DNA of 64,000 nt. Source: Branchiostoma floridae (lineage: Eukaryota; Chordata; Leptocardii; Amphioxiformes; Branchiostomatidae). Shown here piece after piece: positions 11,801 through 22,847 of this stretch. A program made the position numbers and the translations under genes. The DNA lies in contig NC_049988.1 in NCBI RefSeq assembly GCF_000003815.2, positions 8,432,617-8,496,616 of the forward strand, in the 5' to 3' direction. A model generated the notes under the pieces. It was not told the DNA's origin. It saw only the letters and a program-made list of their open reading frames with translations, and made no database searches. Every line of letters starts with the position of its first letter. Positions within the stretch are counted from its first letter, which is position 1.

Positions 11801-14705
11801 AAGACTGACTTATTGCATAAAATTGTGATGTGATGTTTTGTTATGCATGCCGCCTTTTGCTTGCATGGCATTTTACTTTGCAGAGAAGAAAGTGAGTGCA
11901 AAGGTTCTGGTGAAATTTGGGTGACCCCACACTCATGGTGTAAATGTTTATTTTAGAATAGTTGAGCAGTGAAGTAAAGCACTGTGTCATACTAGCAAAT
12001 CTTCCTCAAAACCCCTGCCTATCAGTTATAAGCCTATTTATATACTTTTTACTATAGTTATAAGGACATTCATATCTTTACATACATACATACATGCAAC
12101 TTCTATTCTCCACAGCATGAATTTCCTTATTACATAGATAGTTTCTTCTGTACTTATTTGTCTTTTACATGCTACCATTCAGCGCAATACTTAGAATATC
12201 CTATTGTCTGTTTCTATGAGTGGTCTTGCTATAATGCTATAGATATAGTTGTTCCAATCTGACTTATCTCTCTGATTTACCCTATCACTATTACACCTGG
12301 ATTTTCTAGAAAACTAAGTAAGTATCCTCACCCTCTCTACATTGTGTACATAATTGATTTTGTTCTATAGAATGCAATGAAACACACTACAACTGCTTGT
12401 TTGTTTGTCAATTTGTTGTTTGCAGTTTGCTTGTGGATGGTTATATTACATTGAACGACCTGTCATACCTAACTCATGTAACGGGGGCCGCCCTAAGACG
12501 GTTCCCGTCCTAAGACGGTACGGATTTTTTGCTGATCTTATTATCCATAAGTACACCGTGTTTGTTGCCACTGACTATGCTGATTACAAAGGTAAATAAA
12601 CCAAGTCCATGCACACAGCTTTAATTTGCATTCCAAGTATACTTTAAATTTTTTTACTTCATGTTTTTTAAAAACAGAATTCTAACAGTAATGTTGACAG
12701 TGCTGAATCACTGCGGTCACCAGCCTCTGCGTATTGGCGGCTCGTGTCGCTAACTATACGAACTCGTCCAAGCAGTCACACAACTGCCATGATACACATA
12801 AATAAAGCTCCATAAAACACTATGGATATGGGTCTTCAAATGTTTGTTGAGTAGAAAAGCAACCAAAAGGAAGCGACATAAACATTGCCACCATTGTACT
12901 CCCAAGGGAGTGTGGCCGTGAAGGTGGCAGACTAGAGAACGCTCCAAAGATTTATTTGACTGTAACAAATGATTCGTGCTGTCTATGAAAATAAGACTTG
13001 ATAGAGAGATGTATATGATATTTTCATATAATCACACAGAGTTTTGTTGATGTTGGCGGTGTCGTTTTTTCGTAATGGTTTTTTTAGTCGGGCATTCACA
13101 ATCAGTGCATTCAGCCCATTGCCCGTAAAAACATCAGCTGGATTGTTCTAGGTGCAGCCTTCCTCTTATGAGACAGAAAGTACATACAGTCATGATTTTA
13201 CTGTTAAAAGTAATCTAAAATATCATACTATTAATTTTTTTCTGTGTACTTAAATTTACCTCTTACTTCTGAAGAGAGCAAAATGTAAAAAAAGCGTACC
13301 GAGTTAGGCACACTGTCCAGCGTAGCACAAAATTGGAAGGTTACATACACGAAATTGTCTCACAGTGTTTGCCACTTGTAACACGCAGCGCGAAAGGTTC
13401 ATGAACCACATGAATGCATTTCTTATTCAAGTATGTTGTTCAAATCTATGTGTAAAAAATTCAGTCATCAAACTTTGACCACTCTCAGGCAACTAGCGAT
13501 GGAGCGCCATGAGTTTGAGCGCAAGAAAAAGCGTACCGTGTTGGGGCACCTCCCGTTACATCTATCTGCAAGTGTTCTTTAAAACTATCCAGAGAAGATG
13601 CCCCTACTGTGCTTGGTGATTCCTCTCTACAATAGTTCAGGGAAAATGTGAATTTTTGAACACATCAGTCATAGGTCAGGAACTCTGGGACTCTGCTGTT
13701 TCACACTTTTTTCAGGTCCAGATGCTATAATGTTTGTTGCTTACTCATTACAGTCTCCATGCTCTGAAGGATGAGAGTTACATCAGACAGACTCTACAGA
13801 AGCAGGCGGCCACACTTCACCATGCCACCATCGCGTACAACACGGACGCACAACCGTCTGCTCCTCCCAGCCAACAGGGGCCCAGGAAACAGCCCGCTCC
13901 GCTCCCGCGGATCCAGAAGTCTCGTTCAGCGAGCCGGACAAATAACCGGAGAGAGCGTGAGCTGGAGAGACTGGAGAAACATACCAACTCTGCACCCAGT
14001 GGGAGGGGCACCGAGGTCTTCTCTACTGCAGGTAACATCATCTGGCTGGGTGATAGGAAGACGTTGTTAGATATCACCTCTGCAGCAGGCCCCAAATGTA
14101 TTGCTGGCTGCTGTCAGTCAGTCGGAATAACCTGGTATCCAACCTTGTTTTATGTCAAAAAGGAAAGGAGATCTTAAGATGTCTGATGTATCGAACACTA
14201 CATTATGTGTCAGAGACTCAAAATATACCTCTGTATGTGTGTGTGTGTATGTTTGTATGTTCATTCATTCTGGCCTGGGGTATATGCCGCTACACCTTTA
14301 CTGTATATTATGTTATATATTTGCGATCATAATGAACTTGCAGAATCAGAATTCAGATTATTTTTCTGTTAGACTAGATGCCATCCAACATAGATGAAAC
14401 CAGCTCCAACAATAGATAGAGCTAAAAGATTGGCCTAACTAGGCTGGCATATAGACTATGTTTCAATCCTGTGCATCATCAGTTGTTGGCATCTAACAAG
14501 ACAATGATTTTGACAACTGTCTTTTCTTCCCCCCACAGAGTCTGATGTGGTTGGTTCCGACGAGGATGTGGATATGGGTGGGGTGCTGCCCCTGCCCTCC
14601 CCACCCCCTCGTGCTCCCTCACAGTGCAGCGTCCAGGAGATGGCCAGCCGACCTTCGACCTCCAGTCATGTGGTGGTGCTACCCTCCGCAGAGCCTGTGC
14701 CGTGA
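2828..14705 (+). CDS. 13-exon coiled-coil protein, possibly C10orf67-like
   Basis: Exons: 2828-2958, 3759-3971, 5230-5281, 5574-5648, 5838-6008, 6515-6662, 7482-7540, 7954-8019, 9781-9954, 10445-10536, 10951-11016, 13754-14031 and 14539-14705. All borders are AG/GT and every junction keeps phase. The sum is 1692 nt, giving 563 residues plus TGA. The start is the ATG of AAGATGGCGG. The N-terminus is basic, then acidic (GDSDDDD), followed by a segment with CQTEHSEI and ALRKDLHFSKQVL. From about residue 115 to 420 the protein is nearly continuous Lys/Glu/Gln-rich heptad coiled coil. The tail is Pro/Ser-rich and ends in VLPSAEPVP. No enzyme motif or membrane segment is visible, so the likely role is structural or scaffolding. 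The SxQTE motif, coiled-coil layout and length recall C10orf67 (DUF4709); this is from memory and uncertain. The junction from 11016 to 13754 skips 2.7 kb. Other candidate exons in that interval do not keep frame. Confidence 0.85.
3587..3750 (+). repeat. fragment of the ACCTCCAT…GGGCCCCCTAGC repeat
   Basis: The fragment begins with ACCTCCATTTCATG and includes TTTGGGCCCCCTAGC followed by GGTACTGCAG and a TATCTCA word. The same order occurs at 16546-16790. It ends a few bases before the acceptor of exon 2 of the coiled-coil gene. Confidence 0.6.
4427..4556. repeat. fold-back repeat in intron 2
   Basis: GGATGAAGGAGAATTCTTA near 4433 is repeated inverted as AAGAATTCTCCTTCATCC near 4530, with about 80 bases between. 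It may be a short MITE. No target duplication was identified. Confidence 0.6.
7196..7296. mobile_element. MITE, TAGCCTGG family
   Basis: The ends are TAGCCTGGTATCCAGCC and its inverse GGCTGGATACCAGGCTA, extending as about 30-bp arms that include ATTATAGCT. The flanks GTGTCACAC and GTGTAACAT look like a degraded 9-bp target duplication. It lies in intron 6 of the coiled-coil gene. Related elements are at 24256-24338, 45085-45230 and, more distantly, 51786-51935. Confidence 0.75.
12452..13560. repeat. long inverted repeat in intron 11
   Basis: ATGTAACGGGGGCCGCCC… near 12474 pairs with an inverse copy near 13520-13556 (AAAAAGCGTACCGTG…CCCGTTACAT). A third similar word, AAAAAAGCGTACCGAG, lies near 13287. 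The span between the arms holds no ORF of note. A DNA-transposon remnant is likely but not identified. Confidence 0.4.
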
Positions 14706-15644
14706 TTGGACAAACTCAACATCTTCGTTATCTCATCCACACCCCTATACTATAGGTCCCCTACTCAAAAAACAAAGACTCAGGCTCTCTTTATAATTTG
14801 TAAATACATCTCTCCTGAAATTTGTCCAGTTATATATAATTATACCCCAGTATGCAAGCCATACATGTGTGTATTATGTTGAAGACTTCAGTGGCACTGT
14901 TTATGTGTTATGTATATGTTTATCATGAACTTTCCAATGTAAAGACTGAGGAGTTGGTACGTTTCTTGGTCTTCCAACTTGGATACAACAGAGATTAGTT
15001 TTGATGTCAAAAGGGTGGATAAGATCACATTTGACTTGCGCATTTCTCACAAAGGATCCATATGTCAATTTAGCCCAGTTTTCTCAGGGACAAGCACAAT
15101 TTGTAGCTGCCAAACAAAAGCACTTCAAAGTTCATCTGTGTTGCTAGAAGTCATTCAAGATCAATGTTTAACTGTACTTTCCATCACAAAAATTTGACTT
15201 ATCCAAATTTTTGACTGGCCGACTTCAATCTTTGTCAAGGGATTTGTTGACAGTCCTTGACAGAGACTGAAGTTAAACAGTCAAATTTTACCTCTCCTTT
15301 TGGTTTGCATTGTTAGGTGCATATGACAACAGATGACATCATCCGTGGATGTATCTTCATGATGTACAGTTTGTGGTGTTGTGTACATAATGTAAATAAA
15401 GAAGTAGAAAGAAGCCACATTCAGCTTAATGTTGCATTTCTTTTCTGCAGAAATTGTAGATTCTAAGATAATTTGTTTGTGTTCACATAATAACATGTAC
15501 TGATAGTTTTCTGTGTGCCATTGTGTTTGGACAGTTGCCAACTAGAAAAAAATAGCACAAAATAAGCCAAAAACAATACCTCCATTTTTCATGGAATTAA
15601 TGACTCCCCAAAAAGCCAACAATGGAGTCTTGTATGGAGATGAG
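14706..15644 (+). other. probable 3' UTR of the coiled-coil gene
   Basis: This is AT-rich noncoding sequence after the TGA. AATAAA at 15395-15400 is a candidate polyadenylation signal, giving a 3' UTR of about 0.7 kb. ORFs in the region have no coding character. Confidence 0.45.
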
Positions 15645-15796
15645 TACTCTCTAAGCAAAGGTTAGGGTCCGGCTGCTTTTTGACATTTTTTAGGCCGCAA
15701 GACATCAAGAAAACAGTACAAAATAGAAAGCCCAATAAAAACACCTAAAAAACGTAATAGAAAAACAGCCAGAGCTTAACCTCCTGTTGGAGAGTA
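15645..15796. mobile_element. hAT-like MITE with perfect 8-bp target duplication
   Basis: The element starts TACTCTCTAAGCAAAGGTTA and ends with the inverted GGAGAGTA. It is flanked on both sides by GAGATGAG (15637-15644 and 15797-15804). An 8-bp duplication is typical of hAT superfamily insertions. The body carries the family core TACAAAATAGAAAGCCC. It has no coding capacity, so it is non-autonomous. Confidence 0.8.
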
Positions 15797-16545
15797 GAGA
15801 TGAGCACAATACCTCATTATACGTGTACATTGTACATGCACATATAAACTGTACATGTCTCTATAGTTATTGCTGTATTGTTTTCAGTCTACTCTCTGTT
15901 GCTGTAACACGATTTGCACAAAAAGGGTGGAACAGGAAAGAAATTTAGGTTGTACTGCTGTAGCTCCTCCCCTGTGTACAGCTGCTGACAGTGAGTTTGT
16001 TTGGAGTGTAGAGCTGAGATGGCACACTGTCAGGAGAGAACTGGGACAGATGGGACCAGGCAACATGGGTTCACTTCCCACTCATTAACATGTTACACCT
16101 GGCTTGTCACAAGAAACTGGCACTATTGAACTGGCACTTCTCAATTGAGGATTGTCTCCTGAAGTTTTGGACAATATTGAATTTGGCATTTTTTCCAAGA
16201 TCCAGGGGCACTATTAAATTGGCACTTTTCAATCAAAGACTGTCTCATGAACTTCAGGATAATTGAATTCATGATACCTGGCACTTTTTTATGCAATCAT
16301 AGTTGTCCAGAGCAATGTGAGCAAAGCAAAACCATTTGTGCATCCAACGTTGATTTCCTACACATTTGCCTTCCAATTCTCATGCCCATGAGAGTTTTTG
16401 GATGTTTTGAAAATACCATTTGCTATTAAGTATGGACCTTGATTTTATTTTTTCAGAAAGTTATTTATTGCTAGACGATAGTTTATGCAAATTTTCATGA
16501 CATCATCTAACATTATATAAGTAAGGGTCTGCACGAACATACTTA

Positions 16546-18560
16546 TTACCTCCATGAAATGTCATGGAGGTTAACTGTGTTATATTTTACCCTGCGTTTG
16601 TGTGTGTATGTGTGTGTCTGTCTGTCAACAAGATAACTCAAGAACGGCTGGGCGGATTGGTTTCATACTTGGTGTGTTGGTGGGATGTGATGAAAGCTAG
16701 AAATGATTAGATTTTGGGCCCCCTAGCGGCTTCCTTTGGTACTGCAGCGCAACTTCCGGTTTTGCTATCTCGTGTTCTGAACAAGTTATGGTCACGATTT
16801 TGGGGTGTTAGATAGCTCTTGTGCACAGGAATAAGTGAAAGAAGTTTGGGCCCCCTAGCGGCTAGTTTTGGGATAGCAGGGGCATTTTTGTCAAAAAACT
16901 TCTGAAGACGATAACTCAAGAAGGGAACAACGGATTTTCATGATTTTTGGTATGTAGGTACCTTAGACAATGTTGTACAAAATAAAATACTAATTATGCA
17001 TAATAGGAGTACATTTGCATAATTAATGAGAATACTCTATCATAGCAGTTTTTTCAACGTATCTCTTGTCCCGTACGTGATATGGTCGTGACATTTGGAT
17101 GGTAGATAGCTTTTAGCGTCATGACAAAGTGGGGCAAGTTTCAGCCCCCTAACATCTAATTTGGGAACTGCAGGGGCATTTTTGTCAAGACATTCCAAAG
17201 AGGATAAATGCAGAAAGGATTGACGGATTGGCATCATATTAGGCATGCGGGTACCTTGGGCAAAGATGTTCATAATGATATACATGTTATGCAAATCACG
17301 GCGGTCGGTTGCTAGGGTATTCTTTCCCGTTGCTATGCGAGTTCGACAGAGTATCGGGTTACAAGAGGCCTACTATTTGCTAACCGTAAAATATTTCAAA
17401 ATAAACAGAATGTTATGACAAGGAAAATGTATTCAAAATAACATTAAATTCGCAATTTTAGATAGTTTCAATCTTCCCGTTTGAATTGAGATAGTTGTTT
17501 TGTTTCGATTTTGCTTCCAAAGACGATTATTTTCTGTTTCAAGGAAGGCCTTCAATATGACCATACTCTTGATAAGATGGGCCGCAAGTGCCATGGCAAA
17601 TTCTCGATTTTTATATTTTTCATCATCTGAGAGGCAAATAAAACTTTCTGTTTTTGGGATTTTTTAATTTTTGATTTAAAGCAAAGTTACAGTCAAAAAT
17701 ATGAGTAAATATGGCATTTTTCGCACTTAATTACCAATAATTCAAAATCTAAGGCATTTTTTAAAAATCCCAAAAACAGAAATCTCGGGAAAACCGTTGC
17801 GGTCATTTTGAGCCGTCAATGAGTTAAGTTGGACTCTTCTTGGTGGAGATCTTAAACGATGTTTACACGCATGTCATGCCGCACGGAGAGCGGGAGGGTG
17901 TAATTGATACCGGTGTAAACAACACTTATAATATCCAAGGTCACCAACACAAACGTCAGTAGCTTCGTTAAATATCACAGGTCCCAAACAAAGTGATAGC
18001 ATGGATGTACTGTACAGAAAATTGTTTATATTGGTTAAAAACTATCTTTTTCGCCTGATTCAAGTTAGTTGGGGGGAAAATGCCAGAAAGCACGGTTTTA
18101 CCTGCAATGACCGCAGATGACCTAAATAGAACACGGGTTCGGTTCGAATTACGTCAGATGGAACATCATGGAAGAAGGTTCGAATTCGGCTAGACATGGG
18201 AGGTTTTGAGCCCGTATTTGACCACCGTGAATGAGGAGTTAATTTGCATAATTAATGAGGAAATTGTATAATTCCGTTGTTTTCAATAACTGGACTTCAA
18301 TAAATGTAACACATGTTAATTATGATAGGTGGAATATAAGCAGATACCAAATATGGTAATGAGGAACTTATTTGCATAATTTATGTAAAACTTGCAAAAC
18401 CGCTTTATGATTAATAATGGGAATTTTATAATTGTGACATATGTACGTTAGTGAATGCTGAACAACGCCATGCATAAATTATGTTAATGTGTTAGTCAAT
18501 TGCATGAAATTTACAAAAGCTCTAAATTTTCATGGAGGTATGAGGTCGCCGAACTCTAGT
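16546..18560 (+). repeat. ~2-kb composite interspersed repeat
   Basis: It opens with ACCTCCATGAAATGTCATGG, a small palindrome, and closes with TTTTCATGGAGGTATGAGG. Inside are two diverged tandem blocks (about 16700-16985 and 17085-17290), each with a GCCCCCTA word, GCAGGGGCATTTTTGTCAA and GATAACTCA-type words. The segment TTTGCATAATTAATGAG recurs at 17010, 18242 and 18370. Fragments of the same family occur at 3587-3750, 43975-44060 and 45469-45690 (plus strand) and at 21443-21655 and 59292-59490 (minus strand). No transposase or reverse transcriptase was found. Confidence 0.6.
17640..17790. repeat. inverted repeat inside the composite repeat
   Basis: CTGTTTTTGGGATTTTTTAA near 17649 is matched by its inverse TTTTTTAAAAATCCCAAAAACAG near 17757, with about 90 bases between the arms. 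Confidence 0.6.
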
Positions 18561-18660
18561 TAATATATAGTGTTATGTGTTGCTGCCCTGAATTTGACTT
18601 CTTGTTATAGCGTTGTGGTGATTTAACTCCTACTTATTACGTAAGCCAAGAGAGGCTTAG

Positions 18661-18810
18661 TATCTTATAACAGGAGAAACCCCGTCTGGTGAGAGGACAA
18701 CCTGGGATTGTTGTTTGAGTGAACCTCCTAGCCTGAACTTGACCAACTTGTCAAGTTCACTGCGTGCACCGCTGTTGGCAATGATCTTCAAGCAGATGTT
18801 TGATTTCCGG
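18661..18810 (+). pseudogene. orphan exon-like ORF with ETHE1-like peptide
   Basis: An open stretch runs from the stop at 18658 to a good donor (CGG|TGAG-type, GT at 18811). From the only ATG (18781) it reads MIFKQMFDFR. Read through, the preceding residues, NLSSSLRAPLLA, are Ser/Arg/Leu-rich like a mitochondrial presequence. Persulfide dioxygenase ETHE1 begins its mature part with a similar (L/I)(L/F)(R/K)Q(M/L)F(E/D) segment, and a splice just after it would fit. No following exon with the metallo-β-lactamase HxHxDH motif was found in the window, so this is either a lost gene fragment or chance. Confidence is low. Confidence 0.25.
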
Positions 18811-19241
18811 TGAGTTTTGTTCGTTTTTGTTTTCCAACTCCCGGAGCCTTGAAATGTACGTGTATCTTGCTTTTTTAACTGTTTGTGTGTCTTTATGTGG
18901 TGTTATGTTTTTTTTGAACGCCCAAAGCTTACCTCCATGATTACATTTCTATTTCTGCATTGTCAGCAAAACAGTTTTCTCTTGTTTTACACGATTTTCA
19001 CATTTTTTCCTGGCTCCGTTGGACACCTTGTGGCAACCGGGTTATTTTCGGGAGCGGCCAGGCCCCGGGATTATTTTAACTCAGAGTTGAATTCAACCTG
19101 GGACCCGGCCTCAAATTCTCTCCATGACCTAATTGTGAAAACACGGATAGGTACCCCCACTATATCCAGCAGTCCACCGGGACAACTTTGGGGCTTCATA
19201 GCCCGGTATGGATTATTCTCTTCTTCGCAAGCTCCGAAGAG

Positions 19242-19468
19242 AACTCCACTTCCTGTCTATGTACACAACAACACGGGAATGGTAGTTGCCACCGTCAGCA
19301 CACGGCTGGCATTTATTGCCCGGGACAATAAATGCAGCCCGTACGCTAGGAGACGGAGCTTCGAATGAGCTGGGATGGTGATGGGGAATGGAAGGAGAGA
19401 GCGAGGGGATGGGATCAATTAGTGAGGGGGGTAGGGGTAGCTCACGTGTACTCCGACAGGAAGTGGGA
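19242..19468. repeat. fold-back repeat
   Basis: CTCCACTTCCTGTC…GTACAC (19242-19264) is repeated inverted as GTGTAC…GACAGGAAGTGGGA (19446-19468). Nested inside is GGCTGGCATTTATTG (19304-19318), inverted as CAATAAATGCAGCC (19326-19339), around a CCCGGGA centre. The pattern suggests a MITE-type DNA element. Confidence 0.55.
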
Positions 19469-19661
19469 CTACCCCACACAGTTGTGACCCTAGCATAACC
19501 AGGTGTATGCGCTCAATGTACAGATTGTCACCGGGCGGGCCAGGGGAGAGACATTCTCCTACAGCAGAGTACCGTCAGTCATTTATTCCTGACTGTACTC
19601 TGCTTTCCTTCCCTTTTGCCGGCGGTATTACCCGCCCTACTTATTACATATTAATGAGCTT

Positions 19662-19675
19662 GCCCTTATATGGGC
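19662..19675. promoter_or_regulatory. palindromic CArG-box-like site
   Basis: GCCCTTATATGGGC contains CCTTATATGG, an exact CC(A/T)6GG serum response factor consensus within a perfect 14-bp palindrome. There is no adjacent gene start, so function is unproven. Confidence 0.3.
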
Positions 19676-20931
19676 AGTCAGCCGTTGGGGATCGGGCGTT
19701 GGCATGGTGAGCAAACAAAGTCATGGTAATACGTAACATGATTCGCTGATAGCTTCCCAGCGGCCTTTGCGAGACAGCTTCCGACAAAATGAAGCCCAAG
19801 GAAGGCCTGTTTTCTGATTGGTTGACAGCTTGTTTGTGGCGACAATCATAATACCCGTAGGTAGGCCCTGGGACAGCAGGGCCCCATAAGGTAGTGCCGT
19901 TGGGGACCGGGCGTTAGGAGGATGGGGGAGAGACGGCCCAGCCGTGGTCCTCACGGGATGGCACGTACACAAACATTTGTTCACAGAGACCTTTTAAAAT
20001 GCATACTTGGAACATAGTATTATATAAGCAATAGGCCAAAAATTTGGAATCATTTGCAAGGGAATTAGCGAGGTGAGTGAGTGGGAGCTATGATAATCGA
20101 CTTAACTCCCTGGCAAATCATTTTATGATTTTACATTTGGGGCCAATTTTTTCTAGCATTTTCCAGCCCGCAGAAGGGTTTGGTGGAGATTTCACAAACA
20201 AAGTTGTCAGTGTGGGACAGGGGACACGCGCGCTCTTCCGCTAACGGACGTACCCGTGACGATAAATCAATCTTGATGACCTCATTCTCTTCTAAGTAGG
20301 TCATATTCCAAAGAAATGTAGCTAGTATGAGACTGGAGAAGAACAATACATAAGATGTTTTCCTGTTATATAATATCACAAACAAGCGAAACCTGAACAG
20401 TAATAGTAACAAACCAATGTCATGGCTTAATGATATGATAACCAGACGTATTCTTCAGTACCGCAATAATTTCTCATCTGAGAACACTTCAATGATCAAC
20501 ATTTTAACATCACGAGCAAGAATTAAGGACAGGTCAATCAGCACTTTGCAAAACGTCCATCCATACACACATATTTTCTTTTAGGAGTAACGGTATCTTT
20601 TTGGCGACGATTCAGGGGCGGGACACTTTCGTTATGATATGGCTTCTTTTCCTTTATGTAAGTTGGATAACAGCACATCCACGGCACTTTCAAGTAATCA
20701 GGAGTTCTTCATGCATACAGGCTACAGTTTCTTTTTTTTCCAGATTTTGATGCCCATTTGAGGGAACCCAAGCAACATCATAAATGCAGCGCATCTGTTT
20801 ATAATCTCAAAACAGCTGTAGGATCCGACTCAATATGTCTTTTTGAAGCGAAGAGTTTCAATTGCGAATAATGAGAAAGACACAGAAAAAATCCTCAAAA
20901 ACGCGTAAAACTCTGAGCTGGACCCTACATC

Positions 20932-21125
20932 TACTCTCCAAGCAGGCTTCAACTTTTTTTAGGCGTTTTGGGGGCTTTCCATTTTGTACTGTTTTCTTGA
21001 TGTCTTGCGGCCTAACCTCTGCGCGAGACATAAAGAAAACGGTACAAAATAGAAAGCCCGATAAAAACGCCTAAAAAGAAAACGCAAAAAAAAACAGCCG
21101 GAGCCTAACCTCTGCTTGGAGTGTA
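20932..21125. mobile_element. MITE, CTCCAAGCAGAGGTT family
   Basis: The left end is TACTCTCCAAGCAGGCTTC. The right end is CCTAACCTCTGCTTGGAGTGTA. The flanks CCCTACATC and CCCTACAAC differ at one of nine positions and look like a target duplication. The body contains a second, internal inverted arrangement: GGCTTTCCATTTTGTACTGT with GGTACAAAATAGAAAGCCCG. Confidence 0.75.
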
Positions 21126-21442
21126 CCCTACAACTACTTCGAGAAGAACTACATAAAGAGTCCAACTATAAGGTGGCAGCAACATGTTTAGCGTCGTCAT
21201 GTTTCCAGCTTGACTGACATCCCGTCGTGGTGACTCCCTGACTTGGGGCTACAGGATGACACAGCGGATGGTCTGGGTCGTACCTTGGCGGTTGTTGGTC
21301 TTGGTGCTGGCTTTGTTTGCTGACTCTGAAAGGAGGAAAAATACCTCACGATGAAATAAATGTCATCAAAATTAGAAGAGAATGAAAGGGGAAGAGAAAT
21401 ATATCAAAACCGGAAATTCCGCTACAGTATCATTATCATAAC

Positions 21443-21655
21443 ATGCCGGTAGAGCGCCCTACCGGACCATAATTCCTACCATTTTTATCCATTTCATCAT
21501 ATTTTAGACCTACCCACATATCAAATATCAAAACAATCCATCTATGCATTCGTTACTTATCTTGCTGATAAACAACGCTCTGACGTACAAGTGGTCAATG
21601 CAAAAAAAGTCAATTTAAAAAAAGTCAATACAAACCCTCCATTTCACGGAGGTAA
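21443..21655 (-). repeat. ACCTCCAT-family repeat, reverse
   Basis: Read on the minus strand it begins ACCTCCGTGAAATGG and continues with family words, including a GATTGTTTTGATATTTGATA segment and GGTCC…GGGCGCTCTACCGG. It has the same layout as the copies at 45469 and 59292. Confidence 0.5.
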
Positions 21656-22063
21656 AAAACGGAAGAATGAAAGGCAGAGAGAAATAAAGAAAGAAAATAA
21701 GGGAGAAAGAGAAAAAGAACAATGAGAAAGAAAAAAGAAGAAAATGAAAGGAAGAAAAGAGATAAACAGTTTCGTCAATTTTCAACATGCTGTGTCTGTT
21801 TTGCCTTTTGGGATAATCATCACAAGGATAAACACCATTAACAATATAACACTTAAAGACTTGAGAAAGGAAAAGGTGAGAAATCTTGAGAATGAGTAAA
21901 CGACCCTAATGTGCGAGCTAAGTGGTCTCCTATAGACAAACTTTAAAGTTTAAAGTTCAGAAAAGGTTTTGACAACATCAGACATTGTAACAAGTTACTA
22001 ACAACCATGGGACTATTTACTGCGAACTGTCATCGCCCGTGTGCGAGGCGTTATTGGATCCTT

Positions 22064-22324
22064 AAGGTGGTATCTCACTGCACTTGTGGCACCGGTGCGA
22101 CACTGCGGTGTTCGTAGATGACTCAACGAATTTCAGAGATAAAGAACGAATTTTCTTACGTTTTGTGTATTTTGTCGTCTTCTTTAATAGTCATACTTTT
22201 TACGTGTTACACAATACTAGTATCTGATTTATAAAAAATCGGCGGAAATAACAGAACAGTGCCGCAGTGAACGAACCCCACAGTGCCGCACCGGTGCCCC
22301 AAGTGCAGTGAGATATACCACCTT
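22064..22324. mobile_element. TTAA-flanked MITE, copy 1
   Basis: The ends are AAGGTGGTATCTCACTGCAC and its inverse GTGCAGTGAGATATACCACC, with GGCACCGGTGC arms further in. Both ends sit in TTAA (22062-22065 and 22323-22326), the target site of piggyBac-type transposition. The body contains CGAATTTCAGAGATAAAGAA. A second copy of the same body is at 61750-61997. No ORF of use is present. Confidence 0.75.
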
Positions 22325-22847
22325 AAAACCCCGCCCCACACCTGAAGTGTAGCGCACCTGTGTGGCGGGCTAAACACAGGTACATACCGCACACCTTACA
22401 GCAATTTTAAACACCAAAACATAAATGTAAAATAACGCCCTTGTTCAGTTCTACGTCAAGCTGTTGTTCTAATATCTAAATACTCACTGAACCGCCGAAT
22501 GAAATAGTTGCAACCATACAAAATATGGCTATGTTGTAATGTTCCTATGAACTGAAACATTTATTTTCTATGGGTCATTTGACGTTTGTTGCTGGATTCT
22601 TTAGGACTTCGAACTTCACACCTGTGTGTGTACCTAAACACCATGAGATATAATTCTTGGCGAGAAGCACAAACATCTAAACACTGTCAGGTCATTCGGG
22701 TAAATCAATCAGGGCCATTGTTTGCTTCCTCTACAGAGTTCTTCAGGACAGAGTTCTGCAGAAATTTGTAGAAGCCTTGTCCTAGACGTTGATGGTATAA
22801 CGTTGTAAAACACGGTGCTTTTTCAAGTGCATAGTTGAAGTAGTTGT

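Larger units (their letters stand above)
18811..20931. other. noncoding region with fold-back sequences
   Basis: No supported gene. It contains a fold-back at 19242-19468, a hairpin at 19564-19603, a CArG-like palindrome at 19662-19675, and a repeated phrase CCGTTGGGGATCGGGCGTT near 19682 and 19895. The ORF at 18883-19368 has no family features. Confidence 0.45.

Noticed and set aside
13490-13531. Exon-like segment reading QLAMERHEFERKK
   Set aside because: It fits the phase at its 5' side, but its only GT donor leaves the wrong phase for exon 12, and it runs into the inverted-repeat arm at 13520.
18883-19368. 161-codon plus-strand ORF
   Set aside because: No motif, mixed composition, and it overlaps the fold-back at 19242-19468.
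20131-20412. Minus-strand ORF with a hydrophobic N-terminus
   Set aside because: It could be read as a membrane anchor, but there is no family signature, promoter or following exon.
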